NCBI GenBank assembly: GCA_963921425.1
Contig: OY992839.1
Coordinates: 20,692,910-20,756,909 of the forward strand
DNA length: 64,000 bases
Direction: 5' to 3'
Origin: Dryas octopetala
Taxonomy: Eukaryota > Streptophyta > Magnoliopsida > Rosales > Rosaceae
Shown here: piece after piece, positions 26,430 through 37,684 of the stretch
Position numbering within the stretch: the first letter of the stretch is position 1
Layout of the letters: each line of letters opens with the position of its first letter
Notes under the pieces: model-generated
What the model was told of the DNA's origin: nothing
Seen by the model: the letters and a program-made list of their open reading frames with translations, nothing else
The model's database searches: none
Made by a program: the position numbers and the translations under genes

Positions 26430-27037
26430 CATATATATGATTATTATTATGTAGTTTTGTTTTATTGAATAAGAGCTTCTACCAGTTTTGTTCCTAGGAA
26501 GCAAGATTAATATTTAAAATTATTATTTCTCTTCTTAATTATATAGTTCAAGAATATATGTTTTATTTATTATTAGCCTCTTGACATGTACGCCTCTCAC
26601 TTGTTTTATATTGTACATTCACAAAAAAAATATATATATATATAACTTACAAAAATGTAACAGATGTGTATACTCACTCTCTCATAACATGTCCTCATAT
26701 GTTGGTCATGTGATAATTAATTGTGAGAAAATAGGTGTATACATATGTTACATTATTACATATGCAAGTTTTTCTCAACAATATTTAAGGAAGAAACTAT
26801 GATTTCTTTAAAAAGAAACAATTATATAACAAATTTATTTTAGAGATAATTAGGTTTAAATTTTTTAGAAAAACAGTTTTTAAATGGAGATTGAAGGTGT
26901 TTTAAAATTTATAAGAAAATCGTTTTAATTCATAATAATTTATAAAAAAAATCATTTTAATTCATAATAAAGTCATTCTCCGATTTGAAGGGTATTTCCC
27001 CTCCTATGGTGTATAGTAGGTTTTATAGAGGCTGCAT

Positions 27038-27095
27038 GTTAGGTTTTAACTCCGAGATTTTAGGCGGAGCCTAAAATTTTGGAGTTAAATCTAAC
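27038..27095. repeat. Hairpin-forming inverted repeat
   Basis: GTTAGGTTTTAACTCC and its complement GGAGTTAAATCTAAC flank inverted TTTTAGGC and GCCTAAAA, giving a stem of about 27 bp. Confidence 0.55.
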
Positions 27096-28754
27096 ATAAT
27101 GCCGTAAAAAATAAAAGGAAAAATAAAAGAATTTAATTAAAATCTCTAAATCACTACCGGTTTTAGTTTAAGAAAGACTCATAAAATGAATTGAACTCTA
27201 AGTCTCCTTTTATTTTATTATATTATCCTTCTTAAATTGGTTTTTCAAACAAAAAGAAAATTAAATGGTTTTGTAACTTTTGTTTCACTTCTTTTTTCTT
27301 TTTCTTTTTTTTCAATAAAGGCCATATTTGGGTTTTCACCAAACAAATTAAGGGCATATCTTAGAATTTTGTCCTTCCGTACGTGGATGGTTGGGGTTGA
27401 ATGAGGTAACTCGAAATGACAAAAATGTTCTCACACACATGCTTCACAATATACCGTCCAATAATACCCTTATACGTTGAATTGGTTACACCACGTAATG
27501 ATGTATCAGATACACTTAATAATTTTTCTTTCACATGACTCTTTGTTTACTAATATAATGAAAGATTGATTTGTTCTAGCAAACAATAATGATATAATTG
27601 TTGAAATCAAAACTATAGGTAAGAAAGTGAAAAGTATATTACAAAAATGGAAAGGATCGGCCTATTTTTTTTTTTTTGTCCTTGGTCTCTCGAAAGCTCA
27701 TCATAGACCTAATCAAGGCTATTAAACAAGAATTGAGAGACAATAATTATCCTTATTATGTAATCAACCTTAGATGTATCTGATTTTTCCTTACCATAAA
27801 AGGTCGGTGGCTTTAATGTTATGCCATAAATATACCCTTCAACGTACCAACATTCAATGTACCAAAAAATATTTCATTCAACGTACCCAAAAAAAAATAC
27901 CATTTGAAATACCCAAAAAGAATACCATTTAATGTACAAATTAAAGACAAGTAAATTAATGATTGAAACTATCATAGAAACAATTGGACAATTTCAATAT
28001 AGCCCTAGAAACTCTCCAACGATTTCTATATGTCAAGCACTTAGAGCCAGTACTGATCATTTGTCTCATTGAAAAGTGGTTCAGGTTGTATTAGCAACTT
28101 TCGTGGGTCCGTTTTATGCAGAGTGGCCTTCATCTGACCATTTTTTTGGCCACTCATTTGCTCTTTTGAAAAAACCAAAAAACCAAAAAACATACCATAT
28201 ATGATCATATATGCGATGCCCATATTTTGATTTGTCTTTGGTATATACGAAAAGCGTTTAACACCAAGACTCATCCAATAAGAAAAAATCACAGACAAGC
28301 ATAACTGCACGCATAAGAAATAATGTTGTTAACATTTCTTGTAATTAAAGGTGTCAAATAGGTCAGATCAAGATGGTCTGACCCAAGTAAGTTGGTCTCA
28401 TTCGTACTTTGTATTGTGGTAATTCTAATTTATTTAATAATCATGTAATGCTCATGCCAGCCTAGATAGCTAAGACCTAGCCTAGCATGACTCGCTGACC
28501 ATTCCTCCTCATGTCGCCCCTTCAAATATTATTACTTTTATTTCCTTCATAATTAAAAAAAAAAAAACAAACAAAAATTAATATGAAAAAAAAGGAAAAT
28601 GAAAAAGAAGTCAAAGCTATTTTAAAATCAAGGGCAGCTCTTTTAAAAAGCAACTAGGAGGGTATTTTGCAAGTTGATGCCACCAAAAGGAGTTCATTTT
28701 TCTTAGCAAAAAACAAAGCAGTTCTTTTTTAATGAAAATTTGATTATGAGTTGT

Positions 28755-28855
28755 TCTGTAGTTGTTGGATAACCCAGTTAGAAGAGCTGTAAAATTATCC
28801 ACAGTGCACCCAAGTTCGATTCTCCCTTCCCCCAACTAAAAAAAAAAAAAAAGAG
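28755..28855 (+). mobile_element. tRNA-derived SINE-like fragment
   Basis: GTTGGATAACCCAGTTAGAAG resembles a Pol III A box. AAGTTCGATTCTCCC matches a B box. A 14-bp A tail follows AACT. Target duplications were not resolved. Confidence 0.45.
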
Positions 28856-29223
28856 GTAAATGCTTTCATATAATTTCTCCTTCTCTACTCTTCTCTTTCT
28901 GAAACTGACTTTAGAAGCCCTAAAAATAAATCAAAGGAATAATTTCTTGGACTTGAAACCTCACCTGAAATGAATTAGGCTTTGTATGGGATGGACTCTC
29001 TAAGTATTTCCAATTTTGGATGATTTTAAGTAAGGGTATTCATCAGTTCTAAACGGATAAGTTTTAGTAAATTCGCATTTGATTTAGTATAGATTTAATT
29101 TTATACAATCCAATCCAGTCCAATCTAAGATTAGAATCTAATCTGATTCTATCCAATTGACATTGAATTGGATGATCGATTTTTTAAAGAAGTGAAAAAA
29201 AATTGAAATATAAAAAAAAACTT

Positions 29224-29551
29224 GGGTTAAATATATTTTTTGTCCACAAACTTTGGGCGGTTTCTCAATTTGGTCCACCAATTTTAAAACGTGACAAAAA
29301 TAACCCCGAATTATCCAATTTGTGTCAATTCAAGATCTTCCGTTCAAATATCTAACGGAGGCTGATGTGGCCGTTAAACGCTGACGTGGCGCACATTCAG
29401 TGCGCCACATCAGCTTCCGTTAGATATTTGGACGGAAGATCCTGGATTGACACAAATTGGATAATTCGAAGTAATTTTTGTCACGTTTTAAAATTGGTGG
29501 ACCAAATTGAGAAACCGCCCAAAGTTCATGGACCAAAAACGTATTTAACCC
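29224..29551. mobile_element. Fully palindromic MULE-type MITE
   Basis: The whole 328 bp is a near-perfect inverted repeat. The ends are GGGTTAAATA and TATTTAACCC, and the centre is near GTTAAACGCTGACGTGGCGC. A 9-bp duplication AAAAAACTT flanks it (29215-29223 and 29552-29560). Both arms carry TTTGGTCCACCAATTTTAAA. It is nested in the hAT-type element. Confidence 0.85.
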
Positions 29552-29649
29552 AAAAAACTTTCATCAATCAAATGTAATGACAAAATTTTAATAGAATTAT
29601 ATGTGATTGAAGCTTGAATACTAAAGAGAAGTTTTTGATATATATATAT

Positions 29650-29750
29650 ATTTTTTATTAATCAACTGTCGCCTATGAGATTCGAACTCATGATCTACTT
29701 TGAAAAAAGAGAGAATGAGTGTCATTTACTAGACCAAATGAATATTGGCA
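29650..29750 (-). mobile_element. tRNA-derived SINE-like fragment, minus strand
   Basis: On the minus strand TGGTCTAGTAAATGACACTC resembles an A box and ATGAGTTCGAATCTCATAGG contains a B box. It lies inside the hAT-type element and may be an eroded SINE head. Confidence 0.4.
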
Positions 29751-30027
29751 AGTGTTGTGCTATTTAATATTACCAAACAAAATTTTGTCAAATGATAAAA
29801 ATTACTCATTATTTTCATAACCGTTAATGACTATAAGACCATAAAAGTAAAAACCAAACTACATTGGATTTCATTGAATTTTTATGGATAATTTGTCATC
29901 CGATCCAATTTTGTCAATTTTTGAATTTAAAAATTTAATCCAATCTGCCAAAATCATCAAAACCAATCAACTTGGATCGGTCATTTTGGACCAATTAGAT
30001 TGGATCTTGAACATCCCTAATTTTAAA

Positions 30028-30579
30028 CAATATGGAGATATTTTTGTCGAGCAATTGTCTTAGCATTAACTTATGTAATATAAGCCGTTGAGCTTAACCT
30101 AAATAGTGAGAGTGGGTAAAGTAAAAAGTTGATTAAGATAAGTCAAAGATTGAATTCCCTCCAATGTAACAGGAAAAAAAAATTATGGAATCCAATTAAA
30201 AGAGAGAATCTTCTCTAAAGTCAAAATGGGATTATATTTGTTAATGTGAGTGGATGAGGAATGTTTCTCAATTTTGTAATTTAACGGTCCACTAGATATG
30301 TTGGGCATTCAAGATGGGTTGAATCACAATGATGGGAATTGAGAGTAAAACCATGACATTAAGTGGGCGACCAATTATGTTGGGTATTCAAGATGGGTTG
30401 GCCCACAATGGTGTGCGTTGAGCATTACACCTTGTCCTAACATTCTTTGTCTTATTTTCTTTTTTTCTTTTTTTCTTATTTCTGGGTGGATAGGAAGCAA
30501 TGACAAAGAAGCTCAGACCCAAAAAAAATTAACAAAGAAACTAAATTATCGAATAGCCAAAAGTCCAACTTCATTTTAT

Positions 30580-30625
<46 letters not shown>

Positions 30626-32100
30626 CTTGCTGTGCAAAAGAGATTAATAGGGATGTGTAATCAAATCAGCCCAACAAGAATGTTTCGTTTATAAGCAGTA
30701 CTCTCACATTGTGGTCGCACATCCTGAAAACAACAAAATGACAAAGAATCAACACTGCAGGCTAAGATCTCAGCTGGATATAATGGACTATTGCTACATA
30801 TTAATTAAGCATATCAGATCATTAGTTAGAATAAAGTTTTATGTATGAGTTGGTGTCTTGGTGATAGTTTAACGATATAACATTTTACTGTAACAAATAA
30901 AATGTTCTAATTATGATTCGTACAGTCTTCTAAAAGAGTGCAAATAACATTATTTGCAATCCTCCAGAAGATCGCAAGAGTTTACTATTGAAGTGTAAAA
31001 CTATTCAAATTACATTGTTTGCTAATATTAATGCTTTAAACAATTGAAGTACCTCAATTGCAGATCATTTCAAATAGAAATTATATAAATTATAGAAATC
31101 TTAAATGAAATATATATATTATTACATCAAGACTCGGATCTAAAACCTAAATTTGTATTATATTCATCAAATGTCACTTGTGATAAAGTAGTGTGGTTCG
31201 ATATAAGTCATGCACGTGAAATAAATCCGACATAAAAAAATTTGACACAACAATTTACAATATATAAGTGGGTGATCTACTACTAATAGCAATTAGGGCT
31301 TTTAAATAAAACTTTACATCTAAATAGATCCACTGAATCGATATTTAATTTTTTTGTTTTTGAAAGATCTAAAAGAAATTAAAGAACACTAGAGAATATT
31401 TGAAAAACTACACAAATACCTAAAGATTTCTTAGAACACTCAAGAATATATAGTAATGGGTTCAGGTTAGATAAATGTTGGGCAATAAAGAAAATTTTGA
31501 CATTATATTTATTAAAACTGAACCAAACTGTTTTAATTCTAAATTGAACCAATCAATACGTTAACTAACATTCGAATTGGACTAATTTTGAAAAGCAAAC
31601 TTGATGGTTTACAAAAAGCAATCTGTTTGAATTTTTAAGACTATGTCAAATGTAGTGGTAAAAAAAAAAAAAAAAAAGACTATATCAAATATAACAACAG
31701 CTTGATTTTAAGAAAATACAAAGCAGTAGTTGATGGGACATAGGACGATAGACTAGTTGGACGGACTATATAATTGCCCTGGAAAAAAAATATTATATAA
31801 AGTATAAACCAACAACTGACATTTAACAACCATTTCAATGCTTGTAAAGAAACGGCTCCACTATTTAATTACATGGCTTCACTAAATTAACTTAAAAATA
31901 TGTATTTTAAACATAATCAGAGGGAAAAAAAAAAAGAAAAAGAAAAAGAAAAAGAAGAGAGGCTATAATTTTTGCTTTTAGAAAATGAGGGAAGCATAAA
32001 AAGTAGATGATCCTCTTCCTATATATATCAATAAACATGTCAACATATTTGAATGGGTTCAAATCCTTTCCTTGTTTGACCACTAAAAACACACATAAGC
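30028..32100. other. Intergenic part of the duplicated block
   Basis: No gene is seen. Positions 30230-30680 are similar to 33340-33720. Shared text includes TTCAAGATGGGTTGG, TGTGCAAAAGAGATTAATAG and the AG microsatellite. Positions 30985-31110 are similar to 34765-34850 (AATTGAAGTACCTCAATTGC). This marks a local duplication. Confidence 0.6.
30581..30622. repeat. (AG)n microsatellite
   Basis: About 21 AG units. A shorter, interrupted equivalent sits at the matching place in the duplicated block near 33580-33602. Confidence 0.9.
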
Positions 32101-32965
32101 ATGGCTTTGCCTATTAGAAATGTGTTAGAATTTTTTGTGATGCTAAGAACTACATATAAGTAGCAATTGTCAATCTCATAACTCATGTCAAATCACCAAT
32201 TTATACGGGAGACTCAAGTCTTAGTCTTACTATACATTGTAAATCCAAAGACAATTTGAGACCCAAATTTCACAATGTATAACGGATAATGCATAACGTG
32301 TAACAACTTTGCACATAGGACCGTTCATCAGCTGCCTTTTAACTTTGACCAGGCAATTGAACAACTAAAGTAAGTTAACCTCAAAGGCAAAGGAACAACT
32401 AAAGTTGAGACGACAAATGCTAGCATGATCATGGAGATCAGCCAACAATTGAGAAGTGGAGGGTGATCCCTGAAAGAGTGCCACCACTTCCTGAAGTTGG
32501 GAAAGAACGCGCCCACTAACCCACCATGGAGATCATGGTACTTGGACATAAAGGCTGAGCCAACAATAAATAGAGGAATCAGACTCCAGATTGAGGTACA
32601 CAATCATATCCATAAACTTCAGATATTTACAAAAACATCTTTGTTGACTTAAGCATCAGAGTGCCTTTAATTTGCAGGTACACCACCTCTTTTTTCCTGG
32701 AGTGTGGAGTTTGAAGGTTCATCGTTGTCGTCCAACTTTCTAGAGTATCTTGGTGTTAGAAAATTTCTTCAAAGTGAGAAATTTTGATCAAACAGATGAT
32801 CTTGTTGTTCATGTACTTCCTCTTAATGGACCCTTTGTGTCTGAGTTTTGAGCAAACTTTTGGAACAAAACTCATTGGTTTGATAGATATATGCAATCGA
32901 GAGATAAAACACCGCATAGTATCTGTGGAATATATGATGTGCCTTCGTAATCAAGTGATTAACAT
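32101..32965 (+). pseudogene. Degenerate S-protein homologue
   Basis: The 5' part (32101-32285) repeats the start of the intact gene at 25986: ATGGCTTTGCCTATTAGAAA, then codons for LRTT and later LTIHCKSKDN-like sequence. It has a stop soon after the signal region and frame breaks. The matching middle and 3' parts resume near 32770 (DDLVVHVL-like), with further stops, and end at TCAAGTGATTAACATAT near 32960. About 480 bp of unrelated sequence separates the two pieces. It cannot make the protein. Confidence 0.75.
32290..32760 (-). other. Unidentified insert splitting the S-protein pseudogene
   Basis: On the minus strand it has a 91-codon ORF (32328-32603) with hydrophobic stretches (LIPLFIVGSAF, CWLISMIMLAFVVSTL) and a KYHDLHGGLVGAFFPNF segment. 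It reads like an exon of a membrane protein rather than random DNA. I do not recognise the family. Clear inverted ends or duplications were not found. Confidence 0.35.
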
Positions 32966-33785
32966 ATTAGTATGTAGTTATTTTAATTTTTCTGAATTAG
33001 AACTTCTACATGTTGGGAGGGCTTAGAAGTAAATTTACTAACTAGCCCGTCAAATCCAATCTGGAAAATCTCTTTTCTCAAGTTAAGGTGCAAGTCACAT
33101 CTTAATATAACCAAAGACTTAATTGTGGTGTGATTCGCACTTGGGAAAGAGGGTTTTCTCGGGTCGGGGCATGACATTTTTAAAATTTAGGCTTGACCCC
33201 AAATGCTTTAGGCTTTCTATGGGCTGGACTCCTCAAGTATTTGCATAAGTTTATAAAGACAATTGCTTGACCAAAAATACATAATTGTGGCATCAACTTA
33301 TGCAATCCAATTAAAAGTTCTCAAAACTCACAATGGGGTTATATATGTCAAGTTTGATAATGCGAGTGGATGAAGATATTGTCAAGTTTGTTATCAAATG
33401 GGCCACTAAATATGTTGGTTATTCAAGATGGGTTGGCCTACAATGGTGGCCACCAACTATGTTGGGTATTTGGGTTGTCCCACAAAGGTGGGCTTTGAGC
33501 CTTAGACCTTGTGCTGTCATTCTCTGGCCTGTTTTTTTTTTTTTTTTTTTGGTGTTCAAATCCCACTTCTTTTATTAGAGAGAGAGAGGGAGAGAGAGGG
33601 AGAACCTTGCTTGTGCAAAAGAGATTAATAGGGATGCGTGTAGATAGCAACCAAATCACCCCAAAGAGGTTTCTAGTTGTTCTCACATTGTGGTAGCACT
33701 GTCCTGAAAACAAAATCACAAAGAATCAACATCTGCAACTCAAGATTTCAACTGGGAACAATGGGCTATTGTTAGTTTCACACAA

Positions 33786-34333
33786 GAGGAAATTACAGAT
33801 TTAGTCCAGTTATTTTATACCTAGTTCAATTTTGGTCCATAATCTTTTTTAAGTTCTGTTTTGGTCCACTAATTGTTTCACTTGTTCAATAAAGGTCCAG
33901 ATTTGTTTTCTCAAATTTGGCCTGCTTTTTACCCTATCAAATCTCACCCAAATTCAGCAAATATATACTTGTTTTAAAGCTATGCATTTCTTCTTTACAA
34001 CCATATAAAGATCATTCAAATTGGAGTTCTAAAACTCAAGATAATTGACCCTAAAGTAGGGTACCCAAAACTGCCAATTTTTCAAATTTCACCAAATCTC
34101 AATTCTCTTAGATTATAATACTCCAAATTTGTTTTTATGACTAAGAAATGATGAAATATAACTTATACTTAAATTATAATTGAAGAAAACACAACCCAAA
34201 AAATTTAAAGTCACAAATCTGGACCTTTATTGAACAAATGAAACAATTAGTGGACCAAAACAGAACTTAAAAAAGATCGTGGACCAAAATTGAACTAGGT
34301 ATAAAATAAGTGCACCAAATCTGTAATTTCCTC
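33786..34333. mobile_element. MULE-type MITE
   Basis: Ends GAGGAAATTACAGATTTAGT and the inverted ACCAAATCTGTAATTTCCTC extend into arms of more than 100 bp containing TTGGTCCACTAATTGTTTCA. A perfect 10-bp duplication TTTCACACAA flanks the element (33776-33785 and 34334-34343). It has no coding capacity. It sits in the second copy of the duplicated block only. Confidence 0.85.
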
Positions 34334-34343
34334 TTTCACACAA

Positions 34344-35190
34344 ATAGTTTATTTTGTTTGCAATTTTGGTTCATAACGTTAAGCATTCAATATTCTGTTT
34401 ATTTTTTTGCATGTGGCCCTCACCTGCGAGGGCACTTCAGTCATTTCAAATTCTTATAATTAGTTTAGATAAGTTATTTGATGATTGAAATGATGGTGCT
34501 ACCCTCACATTAGATGTTCACATGGAAAAAAAATTGGACGGAATTGAATCAATCTAACGTTTTGAACCAAAACTACAAATAAAAGTATACTACATGTAAG
34601 AAGATGAATGTGAAAATAAAGGCAAACTACATGGATGAAAGGCGAAAATAAAGATAAACTACAGGGATAAAAAGTATATTTGTCCAAAAAATAAAGACAA
34701 TGTTATTTGCATTTTTTCATGCCAAAAGGGCACAAGAGAGTTCTAGAGAATTGAACCACTTTCCTTGTATTAATGCCTTAAAAAATTGAAATACCTCAAT
34801 TGCATATCATTTTAGCTAAAAATTATAAATTTTTTTAATGAAATATATCCTCTTTTAATTACACTAAGAATATAAGACCTAAATTTTTACTCATCTATTT
34901 CAGTGTTATTTTAATTTCAATCTTTTAGAACTAACTATCGATTGATATAACTCTCTACTTTGTTATAAAAAGTCTCAAAATTATAATCCTCCTCTTCAAA
35001 ATGAATGAAAAAAAAAAACACTTAGGCTTCTAGGCTTAATGAAATATATTATGAGAAAAAGGGAAAAAGAACACTGATCAAGTAAACACAACCAAAAACG
35101 TTTTTTGGCAAAAAAAAAAAACAACAAACACAACCAAAAATGTTTTGAGGTGACATAAAGATCTTGATTCCAAGCTTTGTCCCCCACCGT
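34344..35190. other. AT-rich intergenic tail of the duplicated block
   Basis: No gene is seen. Positions 34765-34850 match 30985-31110 and give the right limit of the recognisable duplication. Confidence 0.5.
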
Positions 35191-35199
35191 CCAAGAATG

Positions 35200-35893
35200 C
35201 TCACTCCACCAATCAAGATGTCAATGGATCAGAAGTTCAGAACATCCATTCCAATTTTCTTAAAAATAATAAAAAAAGTTTTTTCTTCTCAAAAAGAAAA
35301 AGAATCAATAAATTTTTGCAAGACAAATTCCACTTGTCCATATTCCTTTTTTCAACAGACTGTGAGGCTGTGAAGGAGTCCGCTCTCTGCACCCTAACTT
35401 ATAATCAATCCAAACTCATTGACTCAAAGGCTGAAACAACAAATTCAGAGAAAAAACCACATACCAAATACCATATATACATTTGTATTCACTCCTCCAA
35501 CTTAATCAAAAATGGCCTCTAGATCTTGAAGCAATTGAACCTGAAAATCAAAGAACACAAAAAGTTTAACAATTCTAGAAAGAGTAGAAAGAACCCACTT
35601 GATTAAACAACTATTTTGGTTGTAAAACATTAAAACTTCTTTGGATTATACTTGGAAACTAAAAGAGTATACAAAGTACTCATGCAACAAGTCTTGGAAT
35701 TCTCAATTGACCCATAAACAAAAGGACGTAGGAGGTGCCATGAGGCCCATGAAGCTAAAGATTGATCAAATTCATGAAAGAAAAGTTGCAATAAAATTAC
35801 CTTGATTTGAAAAGGTTGGTCTTGAATTAGTCCAAGATTGGCAGTAGAGGAGCAAAAGCCTTTTTTCTCAGAACATGAAACACACAGAGAGAG

Positions 35894-35929
<36 letters not shown>

Positions 35930-36113
35930 GAGGAGGAGGAGGGTATGTATAAGAAGAAGGTGGGTGCAGAGAGTGCAGAGTGCATAGTGTGTTGTTTGTT
36001 TTAAAGCAATGTCTGTTTGTTGTGGTGGCTCTGCTTTGCCTTTGCTTTGCTTTTCTACGTTGGAATACCACACACACTCTCTCTCTCTCTCTCACTTGGG
36101 CATGGCGTGTCAA
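35200..36113 (-). ncRNA. Possible minus-strand transcription unit without a clear ORF
   Basis: Read on the minus strand, a promoter-like CTTCTTATACATACCC precedes a CT-rich leader. A GT donor (CAAATCAAG|GTAATTTT near 35801) and an AG acceptor (GATTTTCAG|GTTCAATT near 35541) follow. The downstream exon-like sequence has stops in all frames and no convincing start. It could be the leader of a lost gene or a noncoding transcript. No miRNA that I know was spotted. Confidence 0.25.
35898..35928. repeat. (GA)n microsatellite
   Basis: About 15 GA units within the CT-rich leader of the putative minus-strand unit. Confidence 0.85.
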
Positions 36114-36119
36114 AGCTGA

Positions 36120-37684
36120 TTTAAATATTAATTATTCAATCGTGCACTTTCTTGGAGTTTTATTTGTCGAAATGACGCGGTGACCAAACAGCTGCTTCTC
36201 AGTTCTGCTATGCCTAGTGCCTACCAATTTTGTTCACACTAGAAGCACAGTTTTTTTTTTTCTTCCCACTCTTTAACACTTGCGCGCGTGGGGTAGTTGG
36301 CTAATGGGTTTCTTGGATTTTGCAAGAGAAATTCTTTTTTTTAGTTGAAATAGAAATAACAACTGACAACCTCTTGTATAATTAGTCCCAAATTGGAAAC
36401 CATTTACCATACAAACACCTTATATTATACATTCATACTTAATAGTACAAAATTATAACTCTATCAATATCTTATGATCAAGATATATATACGTCTATCA
36501 CATAGTGTTTGCATGATAAATTTTTCCCAAACATCATACCATAGTGAAAATAGCATTTGGCAGTCCTTGCAAAAAAAAAAAAAATCCATTAATTTCATTG
36601 TTATCCCAAAAGAAATTCTTTCGTATGCATTAGAGGCTACTTTTTGTAGTCCAGTTAGTGATTAATAAAGAATAAAGAAATTTTTTTATGTGTTCTTTTT
36701 GTTATGTCAAAGTGATAAGTTCGAACACAAATATTTTTGAATTCACAAACATAAAACATATTGATAGTTTTTCTAATTTAGTTATCCAGAATTCTAGATT
36801 ACTAAATGGGTGTAAGGTACGTTTTACCAAAATATCTTAGGTTGTGTAATCTAATTCTTTATATACTAATTAATGACACATTATAAAACCAATCGACGTG
36901 AGATTATAAATATGGCTATACTCTAAGTTACTTTTTCTAACACTTTTTGATTAAATTAGATACAATACAATGCTTAATATCAGATCTTCCCTATTGATAT
37001 AATTTTGGATGTCGGTATGGCAAGTACTAATGATACTAATAGAGTAATGCAAATACATGAAGATTTGTAGCGGGTAGAGATGGAGCTTGAAGAGCAGTAT
37101 GAAATTCTGTGTGTAAGATACTAGATAGTGTTGTCAATCCATCGACCAGTCCACAACGAAAAAGAGATTAATTATATTAGGTTGTGGAACTGAAAAGTTA
37201 AAATTTTATTTCTCAAATTTTGAGCTATACCCAATAACTATTGACTAAAAGTACTTAAAATTTAACCAATAAATGAGCTAAATGACAATGGATGGGCGAG
37301 ATTTGTAGGTGAGATTTGTAAACTATTTATATCAATACACCAGATACATACTATAGGCATATATGAATAAGAACACAAAACCGCCATTGCACTAAAGGCT
37401 CGGCTTGCCTGAGGTTGATGGAATTCTAGAACTAGGGTTCTACTCTCTCTACAACTTGGTGCAACTGATGTATGGGGCTCAGATGTTTGCAGTATGTATA
37501 AGAGTAAGGATTATCTCTATTTATAAGGGCTAGCTCGACAAGGCCTACCCACAATGGACTAAGTGTTATGCTTGAATACTGCCCCCTTATGATCAAAGTC
37601 CTAATTCTAATCCAAGTGAGCTATTACATCTCCTAACAAGTCCCTCAATCCTTATGCATTACTGACAGCATAGGTGGCACAAGA
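36120..37684. other. Intergenic DNA, with LTR-like sequence next to the Tat insertion
   Basis: No gene is seen in 36120-37370. Positions 37380-37684, read on the minus strand, have a TATA box (CTTATAAATAGAG, near 37520) and downstream CT-rich, LTR-leader-like sequence. They may be part of an older LTR into which the Tat element inserted. Confidence 0.3.

Larger units (their letters stand above)
26430..29030. other. AT-rich region without a recognised gene
   Basis: Positions 27830-27930 contain several short degenerate units (CAACGTACC, CAATGTACC, AATACCATTT). The minus-strand ORF at 28041-28310 encodes 89 aa that I do not recognise and is probably not a gene. A SINE-like segment lies at 28755-28855. 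Confidence 0.45.
29031..30019. mobile_element. hAT-type non-autonomous element, carrying nested insertions
   Basis: The ends TAAGGGTATTCA and TGTTCAAGATCC-type (right: GGATCTTGAACATCCCTA) are inverted. They are flanked by ATTTTAAG (29023-29030) and ATTTTAAA (30020-30027), an 8-bp duplication with one mismatch, as hAT elements make. Subterminal AATCCAATC motifs occur on both sides. The paralogous block near 33240 appears to lack the insertion, which supports these limits. It has no transposase. Confidence 0.65.

Noticed and set aside
28041..28310. Minus-strand ORF of 89 codons with a hydrophobic segment
   Set aside because: No recognisable family, no promoter or splice context, and AT-rich DNA of this length gives such ORFs by chance.
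35630..36073. Minus-strand 147-codon ORF
   Set aside because: Low-complexity Ser/Leu run from a GA microsatellite; it spans a likely leader and donor site.
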